Source: an uncultured Acetatifactor sp.
Lineage (GTDB): Bacteria; Bacillota; Clostridia; Lachnospirales; Lachnospiraceae
Assembly (NCBI GenBank): GCA_934402315.1
Contig: CAKRTS010000018.1
Coordinates: forward strand, 16,813-80,812
Direction: 5' to 3'
DNA: 64,000 nt
A program made the position numbers and the translations under genes. Shown here piece after piece: positions 17,366-25,225 of the stretch; within the stretch, counting starts at the first letter, position 1, and every line of letters begins with the position of its first letter. The notes below the pieces were generated by a model, which saw nothing but the letters and a program-made list of their open reading frames with translations, was not told the DNA's origin and ran no database searches.

Positions 17366-17394
17366 TTGACATAATTTTAACAACTTGATATGAT
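17366..17394 (+). promoter_or_regulatory. rex promoter with candidate Rex operator
   Basis: TTGACA at 17366-17371, 17 bases, TATGAT at 17389-17394. The 18-mer at 17366-17383 compares with the clostridial Rex site TTGTTAANNNNTTAACAA: the right half TTAACAA is perfect and the left half matches 4 of 7. Rex bound here would block its own promoter under oxidising NAD+/NADH ratios. Confidence 0.6.
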
Positions 17395-17430
17395 GGAGAT
17401 AGAGAAAACCATGTGGCAAGGAGAGGCAGT

Positions 17431-18072
17431 ATGGAAGAGAAGGAAATTTCCCAGGCCGTCATCGGGCGACTGCCCAGGTATTTCAGATATCTAGGTGAAT
17501 TGAAGGATGAAGGAGTTGAAAGAATCTCATCGCAGGATCTGAGCGAGCTGATGAAGGTAACGGCTTCTCAGATCCGGCAGGATTTTAATAATTTCGGCGG
17601 TTTCGGACAGCAGGGCTACGGCTATAACGTAGAATATCTCTATAACGAGATCGGTAAGATCTTAGGGCTGGACAAGCAGCATAATTTTATTATTATCGGA
17701 GCAGGAAATCTTGGACGTGCGCTGGGAAATTATATGAATTTCGAGCGCCGTGGATTTATCTTTAAGGGAATGTTCGATCAGAACCCGGAGCTGGTGGGGA
17801 GAGACGTCCGGGGAGTCAAGGTGATGCCGATGGATAAACTGAATGAGTTCGTCAGGGACAATGCGATAGACATTGCGGTACTGACGATCCCGAAGACAAG
17901 CGCCGTCGGCGTGGCGGAGCAGCTTGTACAGAACGGCATCAAGGCAATCTGGAACTTCGCACATGTAGATCTGAATGTGCCGGATGGAATACAGGTGGAA
18001 AATGTACATCTTTCGGACAGCCTGATGAAGCTGTCCTACAATATCAACCGGTATGAGAAGGAACAGAAGTAG
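17431..18072 (+). CDS. rex: Redox-sensing transcriptional repressor Rex
   Basis: 213 residues, the standard Rex length. The N-terminal winged helix contains SQAVIGRLPRYFRYLGEL and the recognition region SSQDLSELMKVTASQIRQDFNNFGGFGQQGYGYNV. The Rossmann domain begins with FIIIGAGNLGRALGNY (about 85-101), and the C-terminal swapped helix includes HLSDSLMKLSYNIN. Rex senses the NADH/NAD+ ratio and represses fermentation and energy genes. GTG 17413 is in frame, but GGAG at 17420-17423 is spaced for ATG 17431. Downstream lie a coiled-coil gene and nnr, a neighbourhood common in clostridia. Confidence 0.96.
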   Translation: MEEKEISQAVIGRLPRYFRYLGELKDEGVERISSQDLSELMKVTASQIRQDFNNFGGFGQQGYGYNVEYLYNEIGKILGLDKQHNFIIIGAGNLGRALGNYMNFERRGFIFKGMFDQNPELVGRDVRGVKVMPMDKLNEFVRDNAIDIAVLTIPKTSAVGVAEQLVQNGIKAIWNFAHVDLNVPDGIQVENVHLSDSLMKLSYNINRYEKEQK

Positions 18073-18095
18073 GCTGATCTGACAGGAGGGGTGTT

Positions 18096-18716
18096 ATGAA
18101 ACAGGGGTTTTCTGAGGCACTTCACGAAAAAAAGATTCCCATCCTTACACTGGACAACAAATGGTACAGACTGCTGGATGATGATACGAGAAAGAGACTT
18201 TCCGGCACAGAGGAACGCCTGAATGCGCTGCTTCGCAGGCAGGGAAAGCTCAACACGGAGACAAAGGACATCCGGAAGCTGAAAAAGAAGCTGATGGACG
18301 AGATCATGTCGATGGCGGAGCAGATGAATCAGGGGGGAAGCAGCCAGCTTGAGGAAAAGCTTGCACAGCACAAAAGACTGCTTGAGGAATGCAATGAAAA
18401 GCTTGCGGACTATCAGGTGGAGCTGCGGGAGCTGCCGGGTGAGATAGAGGAACTGAACTCCAGACTGATGCTGGCAACGATGGAATACTGCTACTCTATG
18501 ATGCAGATCAATTCCGAGGAGATCGAAAAGATTTCGGAATGGGTGAAGGACGTCCGGATCGAGTTGAAGAAGCAGCTCGTCAGAAAGCAGAAAATGGAGC
18601 AGAAGAACCAGCAGATCTATTCTTATATGCATGATGTGTTTGGGGCGGATGTGGTTGATCTTTTTGACATGAAATATCACCCGGAGGAACGCGGAACTGC
18701 GGAACCGGATAATTAA
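18096..18716 (+). CDS. Coiled-coil hypothetical protein (206 aa)
   Basis: Family not recognised by name. The N-terminus (FSEALHEKKIPILTLDNKWYRLL, quoted in part) looks like a short globular segment. From about residue 40 to 185 the chain is almost entirely heptad-rich coiled coil with many Lys/Glu/Leu. There is no signal peptide or membrane span. AGGAGGGG lies just before the ATG. The gene follows rex by 23 bases and ends in a strong terminator, so it is likely co-transcribed with rex. The link to redox control is positional only. Confidence 0.75.
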   Translation: MKQGFSEALHEKKIPILTLDNKWYRLLDDDTRKRLSGTEERLNALLRRQGKLNTETKDIRKLKKKLMDEIMSMAEQMNQGGSSQLEEKLAQHKRLLEECNEKLADYQVELRELPGEIEELNSRLMLATMEYCYSMMQINSEEIEKISEWVKDVRIELKKQLVRKQKMEQKNQQIYSYMHDVFGADVVDLFDMKYHPEERGTAEPDN

Positions 18717-18722
18717 TCATCG

Positions 18723-18749
18723 GACTGCTGCGGAAGCGGCAGTCTTTTG
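18723..18749 (+). terminator. Terminator after the coiled-coil gene
   Basis: Nine-base stem, GACTGCTGC/GCGGCAGTC, around a GGAA tetraloop, followed by TTTTG. Confidence 0.85.
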
Positions 18750-18792
18750 TTTGCGGACAAACTGTTGTAATGGCTGTTAAGGAGGAATGAGT

Positions 18793-20286
18793 ATGCGGTA
18801 TCTTGTGACTGCCGACGAAATGCGCAGGCTGGATCAGTATACGATCGAGGAAGTCGGAATACCGGCGGCGGTGCTGATGGAGCGTGCCGCACTGGCGGTC
18901 GCCGACAGGGTGAGGGACTATTGTGCGGTGCATCCCGATGCCGGCAGGACAGCGCTGGTCATGGCGGGCATGGGAAACAACGGCGGAGACGGTCTGGCTC
19001 TGGCGAGAATCCTGACCGAACGGGGAATGGATGTGACGGTGTGGTGTGTCGGGGATGAGGACAGAGCTTCCGCGGAGTGGAAACGCCAGAAAAAAATTCT
19101 CGAAAAATATTCCGTGAATTTCTGTTCCAAACCGGACAGAAATGAATATACTATCTTAATTGATGCATTGTTCGGTGTCGGCCTTTCAAGAGCGGTTGCC
19201 GGTATACAGGCAGCGGCGGTGGAGTGCTTTAACAGCCTTCACGGAAGAAAGCTCGCGGTCGATGTGCCGAGCGGCATCGATTCGGATACAGGAGTTATTC
19301 TCGGAAGCTGTGTGCGTGCTGAGGAAACGGTGACCTTCGGCTATTGCAAGAGGGGACTCGTCCTGTATCCGGGCTGTGTGCAGGCGGGCGAGGTCACGGT
19401 GGCGGACATCGGGATCGTCGGGAAGTGTCCACAGCTGGAGAAGCCCGGAATGTATGCGCTGGACGGCGAGCCCGGGCAGCTGCTCCCGGCGCGGGAACCG
19501 GCAGGGAATAAGGGCAGCTTCGGAAAGGTGCTGTTAATCGCGGGAAGCGTCAACATGGCGGGTGCAGCCGTTCTTGCGGCAAAGGCTGCGTACCGCAGCG
19601 GAGCGGGGATGGTGAAGGTGATCTCACCGGCGGAGAACCGGGAGATTCTTCAGACTGCCGTGCCGGAGGCATTATTCGGGACAGAGCGGGAACTGTCTTC
19701 GGGAATGGACTGGGCGGATGTCATTGCAATCGGCCCCGGACTTGGCAGGGACAGCAGGGCGGCAGAGCTTCTGCGGCAGGTGCTGTGCGGGGGCGGGCGC
19801 CCGGTTCTCATCGATGCGGACGGACTGAATCTTCTCTCTGAGCAGCCTGAGCTGCGGCGGCTTCTGGCGGAGAGTGCAGGAAACGGCAGGGCGGTCGTGC
19901 TGACGCCGCATGTCGGCGAGCTAGCCAGACTGCTCGGAAGGACGATTGCAGAGATCAAGGATAATCTATGCCGCTATGGCGAAGGTCTGGCCATGGAGCT
20001 TCAGGCTGTCGTTGTGGCAAAGGATGCAAGAACCTTTATCTGCCGTGCCGGACGGCCGGTCTGCGTGAATCTGAGCGGGAACAGCGGGCTTGCCACTGCG
20101 GGCAGCGGAGATGTGCTGGCGGGGATGATCGCCGGGCTCATGGCGCAAGGAATGGATGCCTACAAGGCAGCCTGCACCGGTGCCTACATACACGGATGCC
20201 TTGGAGACAGAGTGTCCGGACAATACGGAGAGCACGCCTGTATGGCGGGCGATCTGGTATCACGAAAGGAATGGAGTTTACGATGA
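18793..20286 (+). CDS. nnr: Bifunctional NAD(P)H-hydrate epimerase / ADP-dependent dehydratase
   Basis: 497 residues, repairing hydrated NAD(P)H. The N-terminal YjeF_N (NnrE) epimerase domain shows MRRLDQYTIEEVGIPAAVLMERAA, the GNNGGDGLALAR loop and DVPSGIDSDTG. The C-terminal ribokinase-like NnrD domain (from about 220) shows NKGSFGKVLLIAGS, IGPGLGRD, DADGLNLL and the ATP/ADP-site motif NSGLATAGSGDVLAGMIAGL. Two ATGs are close, 18787 and 18793; AAGGAGG at 18779-18785 gives better spacing to 18793. The gene overlaps alr by the four bases ATGA, so the two are coupled. Confidence 0.95.
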   Translation: MRYLVTADEMRRLDQYTIEEVGIPAAVLMERAALAVADRVRDYCAVHPDAGRTALVMAGMGNNGGDGLALARILTERGMDVTVWCVGDEDRASAEWKRQKKILEKYSVNFCSKPDRNEYTILIDALFGVGLSRAVAGIQAAAVECFNSLHGRKLAVDVPSGIDSDTGVILGSCVRAEETVTFGYCKRGLVLYPGCVQAGEVTVADIGIVGKCPQLEKPGMYALDGEPGQLLPAREPAGNKGSFGKVLLIAGSVNMAGAAVLAAKAAYRSGAGMVKVISPAENREILQTAVPEALFGTERELSSGMDWADVIAIGPGLGRDSRAAELLRQVLCGGGRPVLIDADGLNLLSEQPELRRLLAESAGNGRAVVLTPHVGELARLLGRTIAEIKDNLCRYGEGLAMELQAVVVAKDARTFICRAGRPVCVNLSGNSGLATAGSGDVLAGMIAGLMAQGMDAYKAACTGAYIHGCLGDRVSGQYGEHACMAGDLVSRKEWSLR

Positions 20287-21473
20287 TGGAAGCAGCGAAA
20301 ATACCAGAGTTCTGTAACAGAGGCTATGCGGAGGTCAATCTGGATGCAATCGCCGAAAATATGAAAAATATGAAGGAACACATTGCACAGGAGACAAGGC
20401 TTGTGGGCGTGCTGAAGGCAGACGGCTACGGACACGGAAGTGTACCGATTGCAGGTGTGCTTGAGCGGCAGGAATTTGTCTGGGGCTATGCGGTTGCAAC
20501 GGCGGAGGAGGCGCATGAGCTGCGCACCGCCGGAATGAAGAAGCCGATCCTGATTCTCGGTTATACGTTCCCTTATTGCTATGAGCAGCTTGCAACAGAG
20601 GAAATAAGGGCTGCGGTGTTCCGGGAAGATACCATCGGACAGCTACAGGCGGCTGCGGAGAAGACAGGAAAGAAGATACGGGTTCATATCAAGGTGGACA
20701 CCGGCATGAGCCGGATCGGAATCACACCGGATGAGGCGGGGCTGCAGTTCGTGGAGAAGCTGATGCAGCAGAGCGGCATTGAGATAGAGGGTATCTTTAC
20801 GCATTTTGCCCGCGCGGATGAACTGGATAAGACGGATGCGGAAAGGCAGCTTAAGTGTTTCAGGGATTTTGTTGCGCTGATAAAGGAACGGCTCGGGCTG
20901 GAGATTCCGCTGAAGCATTGCTCCAACAGTGCGGGTATTCTGGAAATGCCGGATGCCAATATGGATCTGGCGCGTGCGGGCATTACACTCTATGGACTTT
21001 ATCCGTCCGAGGAGGTCAGCAGGACGGCTGTCAGCCTGACTCCGGCACTTTCCCTGTACAGTCATGTCATCTATATCAAGACGATCCATGCCGGTCAGGC
21101 GGTCAGCTACGGCGGAACGTTTGTGGCAGAGAAGGATATGCGGGTGGCGACAGTACCGCTCGGTTACGCCGACGGTTATCCGAGAAGCCTCTCGGGCAAA
21201 GGCTATGTGCTGATCCGTGGAAAGCGTGCGCCGATCCTCGGAAGGGTCTGCATGGATCAGTTCATGGTAGATGTCACGGACATACCGGAGGCAGGGGAAA
21301 ATGACAGAGTCGTGCTTCTGGGAAGGGACGGCGACGAGGTGATAACTGCGGAGCAGCTGGGTGAATTGTCGGGCAGATTCAACTATGAGCTTGTCTGTGA
21401 CCTGAGCATGAGGGTGCCGAGAGTATTTACGAGAGAGAATAAAATAGTGGATCATATTGTCCATCAGAGGTGA
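20283..21473 (+). CDS. alr: Alanine racemase
   Basis: 396 residues, PLP enzyme making D-alanine for peptidoglycan. The PLP lysine sits in VLKADGYGHG (K45), the catalytic tyrosine in VSYGGTF (Y276), and GRVCMDQFMVDVTDIP is the C-terminal domain block. HIKVDTGMSRIG and HCSNSAGIL are further Alr motifs. Translation starts at 20283 or 20286, directly at the nnr stop; a longer in-frame upstream extension runs through nnr and is not credible. Alr upstream of a MazF-type gene is the classic Firmicute order. Confidence 0.96.
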   Translation: MMEAAKIPEFCNRGYAEVNLDAIAENMKNMKEHIAQETRLVGVLKADGYGHGSVPIAGVLERQEFVWGYAVATAEEAHELRTAGMKKPILILGYTFPYCYEQLATEEIRAAVFREDTIGQLQAAAEKTGKKIRVHIKVDTGMSRIGITPDEAGLQFVEKLMQQSGIEIEGIFTHFARADELDKTDAERQLKCFRDFVALIKERLGLEIPLKHCSNSAGILEMPDANMDLARAGITLYGLYPSEEVSRTAVSLTPALSLYSHVIYIKTIHAGQAVSYGGTFVAEKDMRVATVPLGYADGYPRSLSGKGYVLIRGKRAPILGRVCMDQFMVDVTDIPEAGENDRVVLLGRDGDEVITAEQLGELSGRFNYELVCDLSMRVPRVFTRENKIVDHIVHQR

Positions 21474-21532
21474 ATAGAGCGAAAGAAAGCGGTAATACTT
21501 TTTCCTGAACATTTGAAATAGTTGGAGGGAAA

Positions 21533-21874
21533 ATGAGAAGAGGAGATGTATATTACGCAGACTTAAGACCGGTCGTCGGTTCGGAGCAGGGAGGGATAAG
21601 ACCCGTTCTGATCGTACAGAACGATGTGGGAAACAAACACAGCCCGACGGTCATCTGCGCGGCGATCACCTCTAAGATGAATAAGGCGAAGCTGCCCACG
21701 CATATTGAGCTAAATGCTGCCCTGTATGATATGGATAAGGATTCTGTTGTGCTTCTGGAGCAGCTGAGAACCATAGACAAGAAGCGTCTGAAGGATAAGG
21801 TGTGTCATCTCGACGGTGACATTATGAGAAAGGTCAACCATGCCTTGATGATTAGTCTGGAACTGGATACATAG
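21533..21874 (+). CDS. mazF: MazF/EndoA-type mRNA endoribonuclease
   Basis: 113 residues of the PemK/MazF/NdoA fold: [30 protein letters not shown] at the start, the conserved [14 protein letters not shown] strand [20 protein letters not shown], and [15 protein letters not shown]. Family members cut single-stranded mRNA at short motifs. TTGGAGGG lies just before the ATG. In Bacillus the order is alr-ndoAI(antitoxin)-ndoA; here only 59 bases separate alr and mazF, with no room for an antitoxin. Either control is by another means or the antitoxin lies elsewhere. Confidence 0.93.
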   Translation: MRRGDVYYADLRPVVGSEQGGIRPVLIVQNDVGNKHSPTVICAAITSKMNKAKLPTHIELNAALYDMDKDSVVLLEQLRTIDKKRLKDKVCHLDGDIMRKVNHALMISLELDT

Positions 21875-21884
21875 GAGCGGGTTC

Positions 21885-21913
21885 TTGACGAATTTCACGG
21901 GAAATGGTATATT
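21885..21913 (+). promoter_or_regulatory. Promoter of the CorC-type gene
   Basis: TTGACG at 21885-21890, 17 bases, TATATT at 21908-21913. Confidence 0.65.
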
Positions 21914-21955
21914 AAGGCTTAATACCGTATTGCGGTAAAGAAAGAACTCGGAGGA

Positions 21956-23359
21956 ATGGATCAAAAGATGGACGACAGTGGGCCTACTGCCAGTATTATT
22001 TTTTTTGTAGTACTTATTTTTATTGACATGTTTTTTTACGGCTTCGGAGCTGCACTCGGCTCCCTGAACGAGAAGGAAGTGGAGCGGAGAGCGGACGAGG
22101 AGGGAGACAAGAAGTCCATACGCCTGCGGAAGATTATTGCGAATCCGACGGAGTATGTCAACACGGTACAGCTTATCACGACGCTGATTAATGTGATCAT
22201 GGGTGCGGTGTACCTCGGGATGTTAAGACTTTCCATACGGAACGGACTGCAGTTTGTGACGGAGCGGCAGCTGAAGCTGGAGGTGATTCCGGCACCGGTG
22301 TTCCTCGTTGCTGCGGCGATCCTTGCGACAGTGCTGATCCTGTACATAACGTTGACGGTCGGTGTCCTTCTGCCGAAGAAGATTGCGGTGAAAGCGCCTG
22401 AGAAATGGGCGTATGCGTGTATTACGCCTGTCTTTTTCGTCACGAAGCTCCTGCTTCCCTTTACGGCGCTTGTGACAGCGACCACGAACGGCATTCTGCG
22501 GATCTTCGGAGGCAACGCCTCCGCGAATGAGGCGGATGTGACGGAAGAAGAAATCATCAACATGGTAAATGAGGGGCATGAACAGGGACTGATTCAGGCG
22601 AGCGAGGCGGAGATGATCTCCAATATCTTTGAGTTTGGGGACAAGGAGGCACAGGACATCATGACCCACCGGCAGAACATGGTGGCGATCGATGCGGATA
22701 TGCTGCTGAAGGATGCGGTCGCGTTCATGTTAAGCGGCAAGAACAGCCGTTATCCGGTGTATGTTGAGAATGTTGACCATATTATCGGTATCCTGCACCT
22801 TAAGGATGCCCTGCGGTTCCGGGATGCGAGCGAGAAGCAGGACATTCCGCTCAGGGAGCTGGAAGGGCTGATGAGAGAGCCGCACTTTGTGCCGCAGACG
22901 AAAAATATTGATGAATTGTTCCGCGAAATGCAGGCAAAGAAGCTCCAGATGGTCATTGTCGTAGATGAGTACGGGCAGACCGACGGACTGGTTGCCATGG
23001 AGGACATCCTTGAGGAGATTGTCGGAAACATCATGGATGAATATGATGTGGAGAGCAAGTACATCGAGGAAAAGGGCAAGGACGAATATATCATTGAGGG
23101 TAAGACACCGCTTGAGGAGCTGGAGGATCAGCTCGGAATCGTCTTCGAGGAGGAAGAGTTTGAGACGCTCAACGGTTTCCTGATCTCAAGGATGGACAGA
23201 ATCCCCGAGCCCGACGACCGCTTTGAGACGGATTACCGCGGTTATCATTTCAAGGTGCTCTCCGTGCAGAACAAGATGATACAAAGCGTGCTTGTCACAA
23301 AGCTGCCTGAGGCGCAGAACGAGAAGGAAAACAGGGAAAACAGAAACGGTGAGGAATAG
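21956..23359 (+). CDS. CNNM/CorC-HlyC family membrane protein with CBS pair
   Basis: 467 residues. The N-terminal DUF21/CNNM membrane domain has about four helices (IIFFVVLIFIDMFFYGF, TVQLITTLINVIMGAVYL, VFLVAAAILATVLILYITLTVGV and CITPVFFVTKLLLPFTALV). Two CBS domains follow (about 210-330, MTHRQNMVAIDADMLLKDAV and MVIVVDEYGQTDGLVAMEDILEEIVGNI), then a C-terminal CorC_HlyC domain. Relatives act in Mg2+ export or homeostasis. The mutation-sensitive DIMTHR motif is intact. The CGGAGGA site sits very close to ATG 21956, and ATG 21968 is an alternative. Two promoter-like elements bracket it, so it is probably monocistronic. Confidence 0.9.
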   Translation: MDQKMDDSGPTASIIFFVVLIFIDMFFYGFGAALGSLNEKEVERRADEEGDKKSIRLRKIIANPTEYVNTVQLITTLINVIMGAVYLGMLRLSIRNGLQFVTERQLKLEVIPAPVFLVAAAILATVLILYITLTVGVLLPKKIAVKAPEKWAYACITPVFFVTKLLLPFTALVTATTNGILRIFGGNASANEADVTEEEIINMVNEGHEQGLIQASEAEMISNIFEFGDKEAQDIMTHRQNMVAIDADMLLKDAVAFMLSGKNSRYPVYVENVDHIIGILHLKDALRFRDASEKQDIPLRELEGLMREPHFVPQTKNIDELFREMQAKKLQMVIVVDEYGQTDGLVAMEDILEEIVGNIMDEYDVESKYIEEKGKDEYIIEGKTPLEELEDQLGIVFEEEEFETLNGFLISRMDRIPEPDDRFETDYRGYHFKVLSVQNKMIQSVLVTKLPEAQNEKENRENRNGEE

Positions 23360-23362
23360 GGC

Positions 23363-23391
23363 TTGAAGAGGGCGCGGGAAAATGGTATAAT
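23363..23391 (+). promoter_or_regulatory. yebC promoter
   Basis: TTGAAG at 23363-23368, 17 bases, perfect TATAAT at 23386-23391. Confidence 0.75.
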
Positions 23392-23444
23392 TGGCGCGTG
23401 TTTTCTGAAAGTGAATAAACAGATAGAGAAAAAGGAGTAATTGT

Positions 23445-24173
23445 ATGTCAGGACATTCAAAATTTGCTAATATTAAGCATAAAAAGGAAAAGAACGATGC
23501 TGCAAAGGGTAAGATCTTTACCATCATCGGACGAGAGATCGCCGTTGCGGTAAAGGATGGCGGCCCTGATCCTGCCAACAATTTCAAGCTGGCGACGGTC
23601 ATCGCCAAGGCGAAGGCAAACAATATGCCGAACGATACGATCGAGAGGGGTATTAAGAAGGCGGCAGGTGATGTCGGAAACGTAAACTATGAATATGTTA
23701 CCTACGAGGGCTACGGCCCCAACGGAATTGCAATTATTGTTGATGCGCTGACCGATAACAAGAACCGCACGGCGGCGAATGTGAGAAGTGCATTTACAAA
23801 GGGGCAGGGAAATGTAGGAACGCCCGGCTGCGTGTCCTTTATGTTTGACAAGAAGGGACAGATCATCATTGACAAGGAAGAATGCGACATGGAAGCGGAC
23901 GACCTGATGATGACAGCACTGGATGCCGGCGCGGAGGATTTCAGCGAGGAGGAGGACAGCTTTGAGGTACTCACCGATCCCGACAGCTTTGAGGAAGTGC
24001 GGGAAGCGCTGGAGAAAGCGGGAATTCCCATGCTGAGCGCGGAGGTTACAATGATTCCGCAGAATTATGTCAGTCTCACGGATGAGACTGCGGTCAAGAA
24101 TCTCCAGAGAACTCTGGATCTGCTGGATGACGATGATGATGTCCAGGCAGTTTACCACAACTGGGACGAATAA
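23445..24173 (+). CDS. yebC: YebC/PmpR family protein
   Basis: 242 residues, standard YebC length. It starts with the diagnostic [25 protein letters not shown] and continues with [22 protein letters not shown] [58 protein letters not shown] and a C-terminal acidic tail. Members bind DNA or ribosome-associated targets; recent work on relatives points to relief of ribosome stalling. The gene has its own promoter and terminator. Confidence 0.96.
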   Translation: MSGHSKFANIKHKKEKNDAAKGKIFTIIGREIAVAVKDGGPDPANNFKLATVIAKAKANNMPNDTIERGIKKAAGDVGNVNYEYVTYEGYGPNGIAIIVDALTDNKNRTAANVRSAFTKGQGNVGTPGCVSFMFDKKGQIIIDKEECDMEADDLMMTALDAGAEDFSEEEDSFEVLTDPDSFEEVREALEKAGIPMLSAEVTMIPQNYVSLTDETAVKNLQRTLDLLDDDDDVQAVYHNWDE

Positions 24174-24181
24174 GCAGTGAA

Positions 24182-24210
24182 AAAGCACCACCCCGACCGG
24201 TGGTGCTTTG
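24182..24210 (+). terminator. yebC terminator
   Basis: Perfect 11-bp stem, AAAGCACCACC at 24182-24192 and GGTGGTGCTTT at 24199-24209, six-base loop. Confidence 0.85.
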
Positions 24211-24258
24211 CGCATCATAGAACGTGGAGCCATATTGCGGCGGAAGGAGAAGAAGGGT

Positions 24259-25215
24259 ATGGACAAGCTGGCGATTGTAGTGCCTTGCTATAATGAGGAA
24301 GAGGTTTTGAAAATTGCGTCGGAAGCACTGCGGGGGGTGCTGGATGATCTGATTGGTAAGGGGAAGATTGCGAAGGACAGTTTCATTCTGTTTGTAAACG
24401 ATGGCAGTAAGGACAGGACGTGGGAGCTGATCGAGGAGGAACATGCTGCGCACCCGGTACAGGTATGCGGTGTGAAGCTCGCGGGAAATGTCGGACATCA
24501 GTTTGCACTCACGGCGGGACTGATAACGGCGAAGGATTTGAGTGACGTGACAATCTCCATAGATGCCGACCTGCAGGATGACGTCAATGTGATCGAGGAG
24601 ATGATCGATAAGTTCCACAACGGCTGCGATATTGTTTACGGTGTCCGCAAGGAACGGAAGACCGACACCTTTTTCAAGCGTACGACGGCACAGGCATTCT
24701 ATAAGCTCATGAGTCTGATGGGGGTCAAGACGGTATACAATCATGCGGATTTCCGGCTGATGTCGAAGCGTGCGGTAGAGGAGTTTTCAAAATATAAGGA
24801 GACAAATCTGTTCCTGCGCGGAATGATGCCGCTGATCGGCTACCAGACAGACAGCGTTTTCTATGACCGCAAGGAGAGGGTGGCAGGGGAATCCAAATAT
24901 CCGTTAAAGAAGATGCTGGCATTGGCTTTTAACGGTATTTCATCTTTCAGCGTCAAGCCTATCAGCTTGATCCTTGGACTGGGAATGTTCATTATTTTTG
25001 CCTCTGTACTTGCGCTGATCTATGCGTTGATCTCTTACTGTACCGGACATGTCGTGCCGGGCTGGACATCGCTGATCCTGTCAATCTGGTTCCTCGGGGG
25101 ACTTCAGCTTCTGGCGATCGGTTTGGTCGGACAGTATATCGGTAAGATCTATATTGAGGTAAAGCACAGACCGCGATACAACATTGAGAAGGTACTGACT
25201 TCGGAGGAAAAGTAG
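24259..25215 (+). CDS. Polyprenyl-phosphate glycosyltransferase, GtrB/DPM1-like (GT2)
   Basis: 318 residues. The GT-A domain starts with LAIVVPCYNEEEVL, has the FVNDGSKDRTWELI strand, the metal-binding DADLQDD (about residues 110-116) and YGVRKERKTDTFFKR, followed by HADFRLMSKRAVEEFS. Two C-terminal membrane helices (about 235-260, 270-295) and a cytoplasmic tail with HRPRYNIEK complete the GtrB/CsbB architecture. Such enzymes load a sugar on undecaprenyl phosphate for later transfer outside the membrane. AAGGAG at 24244-24249 supports ATG 24259. The next gene, 10 bases on, is a polytopic protein likely to use the lipid-linked sugar. Confidence 0.9.
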   Translation: MDKLAIVVPCYNEEEVLKIASEALRGVLDDLIGKGKIAKDSFILFVNDGSKDRTWELIEEEHAAHPVQVCGVKLAGNVGHQFALTAGLITAKDLSDVTISIDADLQDDVNVIEEMIDKFHNGCDIVYGVRKERKTDTFFKRTTAQAFYKLMSLMGVKTVYNHADFRLMSKRAVEEFSKYKETNLFLRGMMPLIGYQTDSVFYDRKERVAGESKYPLKKMLALAFNGISSFSVKPISLILGLGMFIIFASVLALIYALISYCTGHVVPGWTSLILSIWFLGGLQLLAIGLVGQYIGKIYIEVKHRPRYNIEKVLTSEEK

Positions 25216-25225
25216 GAAGCCTGCT

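Noticed and set aside
19968..20282. N-terminal extension of alr into nnr
   Set aside because: The extended part has no Alr similarity and overlaps the NnrD domain; ATG 20283 gives the family length.
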